NCBI GenBank assembly: GCA_041736705.1
Contig: JBGSTC010000025.1
Span: forward strand, 92,474-156,473
Direction of reading: 5' to 3'
Source: GWE2-51-13 sp041736705
GTDB lineage: Bacteria > Bacillota_I > Bacilli_A > Erysipelotrichales > Erysipelotrichaceae
Length of the DNA: 64,000 nucleotides
In this document: positions 60,878 to 64,000 of the stretch, piece after piece
Layout of the letters: each line of letters starts with the position of its first letter
How positions within the stretch are numbered: the first letter of the stretch is position 1
The notes under the pieces: generated by a model
The model's input: only the letters and a program-made list of their open reading frames with translations
The model's database searches: none
Told to the model about the DNA's origin: nothing
Translations under genes and position numbers: made by a program

Positions 60878-61568
60878 GCGCGACTCTCCAATTCTCCAGA
60901 TAAGACTGGGCGGCAGGATCCAACGCATCGTTGAGGACATGCGTCGGGGTTCCGGCTTCGACAATCTTCCCTTGGTCCATGATCAGGATCTGATGCCCGA
61001 TCCTCAGCGCCTGGGAAGGGTTGTGGGTGGTCATGATGAAGGTGATCCCAAGACGTCGGTTCAATTCGACGATGAGTTCTTCACAGCGTTTGGTCGCTTT
61101 GACATCCATGGCGGACGTCGGTTCATCCAAAAGGATCAAGGGTTTTTCGCTGAGGATGATGCGGGCGAACGCGACTTTCTGCGCTTCGCCCCCGGACAGA
61201 TTCCGGCACTTCTCGTTTCGTAGTGTAAGCAAGTCCAATTTCGATAATAGTTCTTCCACCTTTTCATCCAACTTCTCAACCCCTTTTCCACCCAACCTCA
61301 CGTTCTCTTCGACACTCAGATCGAAAAGATAGGTCTGTTGGACCATATGGTTCAGAAAATCGCTTTGGATGATCTTCTTGCGGTCGATTTCGATGTCACG
61401 GAGAGCTTCCTTGTCGATCCCGGAAATCGTGCGTAAAAACGTACTCTTCCCGGCTCCGTTGGGTCCGATGACCATGATGATCGCATGATCGGGCAGGACG
61501 ATGTCGGACACATCCAGGATCGTTTTCGATCGGATCGTCTTCTTAGCTTGATGTACGACGACGTTCAT
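60870..61568 (-). CDS. tupC: Tungstate ABC transporter ATP-binding protein
   Basis: The 232-residue ATPase has Walker A GPNGAGKST near residue 34, the signature LSGGEAQKVAFARI near 125, Walker B PLILLDEPT and an H-loop in TTHNPSQ. It drives the permease encoded just upstream and overlaps it by 26 bp. Assignment to tungstate rests on the TupA-like binding protein of the same operon. Confidence 0.9.
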   Translation of the reverse strand: MNVVVHQAKKTIRSKTILDVSDIVLPDHAIIMVIGPNGAGKSTFLRTISGIDKEALRDIEIDRKKIIQSDFLNHMVQQTYLFDLSVEENVRLGGKGVEKLDEKVEELLSKLDLLTLRNEKCRNLSGGEAQKVAFARIILSEKPLILLDEPTSAMDVKATKRCEELIVELNRRLGITFIMTTHNPSQALRIGHQILIMDQGKIVEAGTPTHVLNDALDPAAQSYLENWRVAHA

Positions 61569-62259
61569 GGTTTCCCCTTTCCTGCAGGAGCCCGATGCCC
61601 CAATTGACGATGAAAGCGATCATTAAGAGGACGATCCCCAAGGCCAACGCCTTTCCGTAGTTCCCTTTCCCGGTTTCAAGGACGATCGCGGTCGTCAACA
61701 CCCGTGTCTTGTATTGGATGTTTCCCCCGACCATCATGATCGCCCCGACTTCCGCGATCGCACGTCCGAACCCGGCGGCGATGGCGGACAACATCGGATA
61801 ACGGCACTCGTAAAGCAACAACTGGATCGTTTGAATTTTACTTAAACCCAAACCTATACAGGTTTCCTTGACCGCCTTCACCTTCATGTGGATACCCGAG
61901 ATCGTCAAACTGGCGACGATCGGGGTCACGATCAAGATCTGCGCCAAGATCATGGCCGGTACGGTAAACAAGAGTTGGTAAGCACCCAACGGACCCTTAC
62001 GGGTCAATAGTAAATACACTACGAGGCCTGCGACCACGGGAGGCAGGCCCATCAAGGCGTTCAGGCTACGGACGATCGGTTGTTTTGCGCGAAAGGAGGT
62101 GGATCCGATCCAACTTCCCAACGGAATCCCGAGGATGGACGCAAAGAAAGTGCTGCTTAGCGTCACCAAGAGCGTGAGTCCGATGATTTTGAGGATCTCG
62201 GGGTCAAGACCCAGGATCAAGCGGATGGCTTCCGCCATCCCTTCGCGCAAACCATCCAT
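61543..62259 (-). CDS. tupB: Tungstate ABC transporter permease
   Basis: The 238-residue membrane protein has about five to six helices and the ABC permease loop EVGAIMMVGGNIQ near residue 168, with GRAIAEVGA typical of TupB and ModB. It lies 1 bp after tupA. Confidence 0.9.
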   Translation of the reverse strand: MDGLREGMAEAIRLILGLDPEILKIIGLTLLVTLSSTFFASILGIPLGSWIGSTSFRAKQPIVRSLNALMGLPPVVAGLVVYLLLTRKGPLGAYQLLFTVPAMILAQILIVTPIVASLTISGIHMKVKAVKETCIGLGLSKIQTIQLLLYECRYPMLSAIAAGFGRAIAEVGAIMMVGGNIQYKTRVLTTAIVLETGKGNYGKALALGIVLLMIAFIVNWGIGLLQERGNHERRRTSS

Positions 62260-62260
62260 C

Positions 62261-63109
62261 TTATTCTACGTAGTTGATGAAGAACAACGCTTCACCATAT
62301 TCTTCTTTCCCGTATTCCGCGATGCGGTCCAGGGTTTTCTCGGAAGTCAGCCAGTCGATGAAAACATCGACGGCTTCGGTGTTGGTGGTCGACCATTTGT
62401 CGGGGTTCACCGCAATCACCGTGTATTGGTTCAACAAGTCGGCGGACTCTTCCACGAGGATCTCCAGATCCAATTGGTCCTTCATCGAAAGATAGGTCGC
62501 TTTATCGGTTAAGGTATAGCCCTGCATTTCATCGGTCATGGTCAATACGTCGCCCATGCCCTTCCCCGCGGAAACATAGGCATCGCCCGACGGGGTGACC
62601 GTCGCGGCTTTCCATAACGCCAATTCTTTCTTGTGGGTCCCGGAATCATCGCCTCTGGAAACGAAGGTCGCCCCGGTTTCATAGATCTTGGCCAACGCCT
62701 GGCTCGCGGTCAACCCGCTGGATTTGATCTTGGCCGGGTCTTCTTTCGGTCCGACGATGACGAAATAGTTATACATGATTTCAATGCGCTTCACGCCGTA
62801 TCCATCCTTGACGAACGTCTCTTCCGAGGCTTTCGCATGGACGAAGATGACATCGGCGTTCCCGTCCATGGCGGTCTGGATCGCCGCCCCCGTCCCTTGG
62901 GAAACGATGTCCATCTTGACACCCGTTTCCTTCAGTAAGAGCGGATTCAAATACTCAAGCAAACCGGAATCGTTAAGACTGGTCGTGGTGGAAAGGGTGA
63001 TGTTGGGGTCGTCGAGGTCGGGGAGTTTTTTCCCGCAGGCACTCAGCGAAAGGACTAGGGCAAAAATGGACGCAAAGAAAAAGATACGTTTCGCGAACTG
63101 AAATCTCAT
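62261..63109 (-). CDS. tupA: Tungstate-binding lipoprotein
   Basis: The 282-residue protein has a lipoprotein signal with the lipobox LSAC (Cys25). The mature part follows the TupA pattern: STTTSLNDSGLL near residue 40, a GTGAAIQTAMDG segment, DVIFVHAKASEE near 86, YNYFVIVGP near 112 and SRGDDSGTHKKE near 152. TupA binds tungstate with high affinity at the outer membrane face. It is the first gene of the eight-gene Mo/W operon and starts seven bases after AAGGAGG, behind a structured leader. Confidence 0.93.
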   Translation of the reverse strand: MRFQFAKRIFFFASIFALVLSLSACGKKLPDLDDPNITLSTTTSLNDSGLLEYLNPLLLKETGVKMDIVSQGTGAAIQTAMDGNADVIFVHAKASEETFVKDGYGVKRIEIMYNYFVIVGPKEDPAKIKSSGLTASQALAKIYETGATFVSRGDDSGTHKKELALWKAATVTPSGDAYVSAGKGMGDVLTMTDEMQGYTLTDKATYLSMKDQLDLEILVEESADLLNQYTVIAVNPDKWSTTNTEAVDVFIDWLTSEKTLDRIAEYGKEEYGEALFFINYVE

Positions 63110-63129
63110 ATGATTTCCCTCCTTTTCGC

Positions 63130-63212
63130 ATTGGAAGGCAATCCGGTTTCCCGGGTTACCCTATCGGCGTTTATCCATGCCATCGTTTAGGATGAAACGC
63201 TCGGAGTAAGTC
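63130..63212 (-). promoter_or_regulatory. Probable molybdenum/tungsten cofactor riboswitch (Moco RNA motif)
   Basis: The 5' leader of tupA is highly structured. After ACTCCGAG it forms GCGTTT/AAACGC with an internal ATCC/GGAT pairing, then GGTAA/TTGCC enclosing a CCGG-GAAA-CCGG hairpin, and ends about 20 bases before the start. The GCCGAT-AGGGTAACC and GNRA-hairpin layout and the position before Mo/W genes fit the Moco RNA motif. I did not check it against a covariance model. Confidence 0.7.
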
Positions 63213-63221
63213 TACGTTTTT

Positions 63222-63251
63222 AGTGTACACTACTTTGTAAGCGTTTTCCAA
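63222..63251 (-). promoter_or_regulatory. Promoter of the tup-moe-moa operon
   Basis: TTGGAA (63246-63251) and TACACT (63222-63227) on the minus strand with an 18-bp spacer. Transcription would start just before the riboswitch fold. Confidence 0.6.
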
Positions 63252-63353
63252 GGGGTTCAAAGAAATTTGTGAAACAATCGGCTTGAAACGTTTTTGTCTG
63301 CTTCATCCGTTTTCAACTATGCTACAATAAACCTAACTGAAGGAGGATATGTG

Positions 63354-63845
63354 ATGATACGAGTCGGGATATTAACCGCCAGCGATAAAGGGTCGCAGGG
63401 CTTGCGTGAAGATGAAAGCGGGAAACTAATCGCGAAACGCGTCGCGGAAATCCCGGGGGAAGTCGTGTATACCGTGATCGTCGCGGATGAGCGTCCATTG
63501 ATTTCCGCCGAGTTGATCAAGATGGTCGACGAGATGGATTTGCATCTGGTCTTGACGACCGGAGGGACGGGCATGTCGATGCGCGACATCACGCCGGAAG
63601 CCACCAAGGACGTGATCGATCGTGAAATGCCGGGGATCCCGGAAGCCATGCGGGCGAAAAGCCTCGCGTTCACCAACCGTGCGATGTTGTCGCGCGCCGT
63701 GGCGGGGATACGCAAACAGACCTTGATCATCAATATGCCGGGAAGCAAAAAAGCCGTCGACGAATGTTTGGATGTGATCCTTCCGGTGTTGGAACACGGG
63801 ATTCAGATCCTGCGCGGCGAAACCGGCGAATGTGCCAGAAAATAA
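63354..63845 (+). CDS. mog: Molybdopterin adenylyltransferase (MogA/MoaB family)
   Basis: The 163-residue protein has the family motifs ILTASDKGSQG near residue 6, VLTTGGTGMSMRDITPEA near 65 and NMPGSKKAVDE near 130. It adenylates molybdopterin to prepare it for metal insertion by MoeA. It is transcribed divergently from the tup operon. The ATG is seven bases after AAGGAGG; a GTG three bases earlier is possible. Confidence 0.92.
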   Translation: MIRVGILTASDKGSQGLREDESGKLIAKRVAEIPGEVVYTVIVADERPLISAELIKMVDEMDLHLVLTTGGTGMSMRDITPEATKDVIDREMPGIPEAMRAKSLAFTNRAMLSRAVAGIRKQTLIINMPGSKKAVDECLDVILPVLEHGIQILRGETGECARK

Positions 63846-63903
63846 GACTTCGGAACTTCCTAAACTGTACCCTTTGTAAAGGACACAAAATAAAAGCAGG
63901 GGT

Positions 63904-63930
63904 AAGATCGTCGAAGTTGGCGATCTTTTT
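63904..63930 (+). terminator. Terminator of the mog gene
   Basis: A 7-bp stem (63904-63910 with 63921-63927, 10-base loop) is followed by TTT, about 60 bp after the stop. Confidence 0.65.
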
Positions 63931-63958
63931 CATGTTTGAACGGTGATTTGCGATATTC

Positions 63959-64000
63959 TCATCGGAAGTAGTAGGATAGGACTCCTTCTTTCTGATAGAT
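63959..64000 (-). CDS. 3' end of an unidentified gene (partial)
   Basis: A minus-strand frame enters from the window edge and stops at a TGA (63959-63961), giving 13 residues ending LSYYFR. It is placed as expected for a gene convergent with mog. The evidence is slight and no function can be given. Confidence 0.3.
   Translation of the reverse strand: MYQKEGVLSYYFR

Overview
The window looks like a chromosomal segment of an anaerobic, sugar-fermenting Bacillota-type bacterium. By eye roughly half of the bases are G or C. Shine-Dalgarno sequences are strong (AGGAGG class), genes are tightly packed with many ATGA overlaps, and TGG is used for Trp, so nothing suggests a mycoplasma code. Four PTS systems, PRD- and GntR-type regulators, a FeoB-associated Cys-rich protein and an IS30 element all fit Bacillota, perhaps an Erysipelotrichia-like or Mollicutes-related anaerobe. 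That placement is inference; no rRNA is present.

Bases 1-31.5k hold three sugar loci. Locus A (86-8290) is a glucose-superfamily PTS (EIIBC, EIIA) followed by a tryptophanase-family lyase, an iron alcohol dehydrogenase, a ribulose-phosphate-epimerase-like protein and a Gfo/Idh/MocA oxidoreductase, with a divergent PRD regulator that is frameshifted near its 3' end. After UPF0303, ndk and a HAD/SIS pair comes locus B (11.4-20.5k): a mannose-family PTS (IIA-IIB-IIC-IID) with NanE, a PHP-domain protein, a cytoplasmic sulfatase and a tandem-SIS protein, opposite a GntR regulator. Locus C (20.6-29.2k) is a second mannose-family PTS with an M28-like membrane protein, NagA and a ChbG deacetylase, plus a large PRD regulator and a second Gfo/Idh/MocA enzyme. 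Together B and C point to uptake and cytoplasmic breakdown of amino sugars, probably sulfated or acetylated ones. A Memo-AMMECR1 fusion and its radical SAM partner (AmmeMemoRadiSam system) close this part.

Bases 31.5-50.6k hold a nitroreductase with a candidate operator, a 240-nt candidate RNA gene, deoC, a three-gene TCA operon (aconitase, NAD-type isocitrate dehydrogenase, citrate synthase) for the 2-oxoglutarate branch, an aminotransferase/LarA pair, and locus D: a third mannose-family PTS with a SIS protein and a ceramidase-like protein. An intact IS30-type element sits directly upstream of locus D. In all four PTS loci a strong stem-loop separates EII genes from the next gene.

Bases 50.6-64k hold four tRNA genes (Val, Arg, Pro, Ala), a PAS-GAF-GGDEF diguanylate cyclase cut in two by one amber codon, a ferrous iron operon (feoA, feoB, Cys-rich protein, DtxR-type regulator, Smr protein) with a palindromic operator, and a long molybdenum/tungsten operon (tupABC-moeA-moeA/PBP-moaA-moaC-MOSC) behind a probable molybdenum/tungsten-cofactor riboswitch, with mogA divergent. 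MoaD, MoaE and any Mo/W enzyme lie outside the window.
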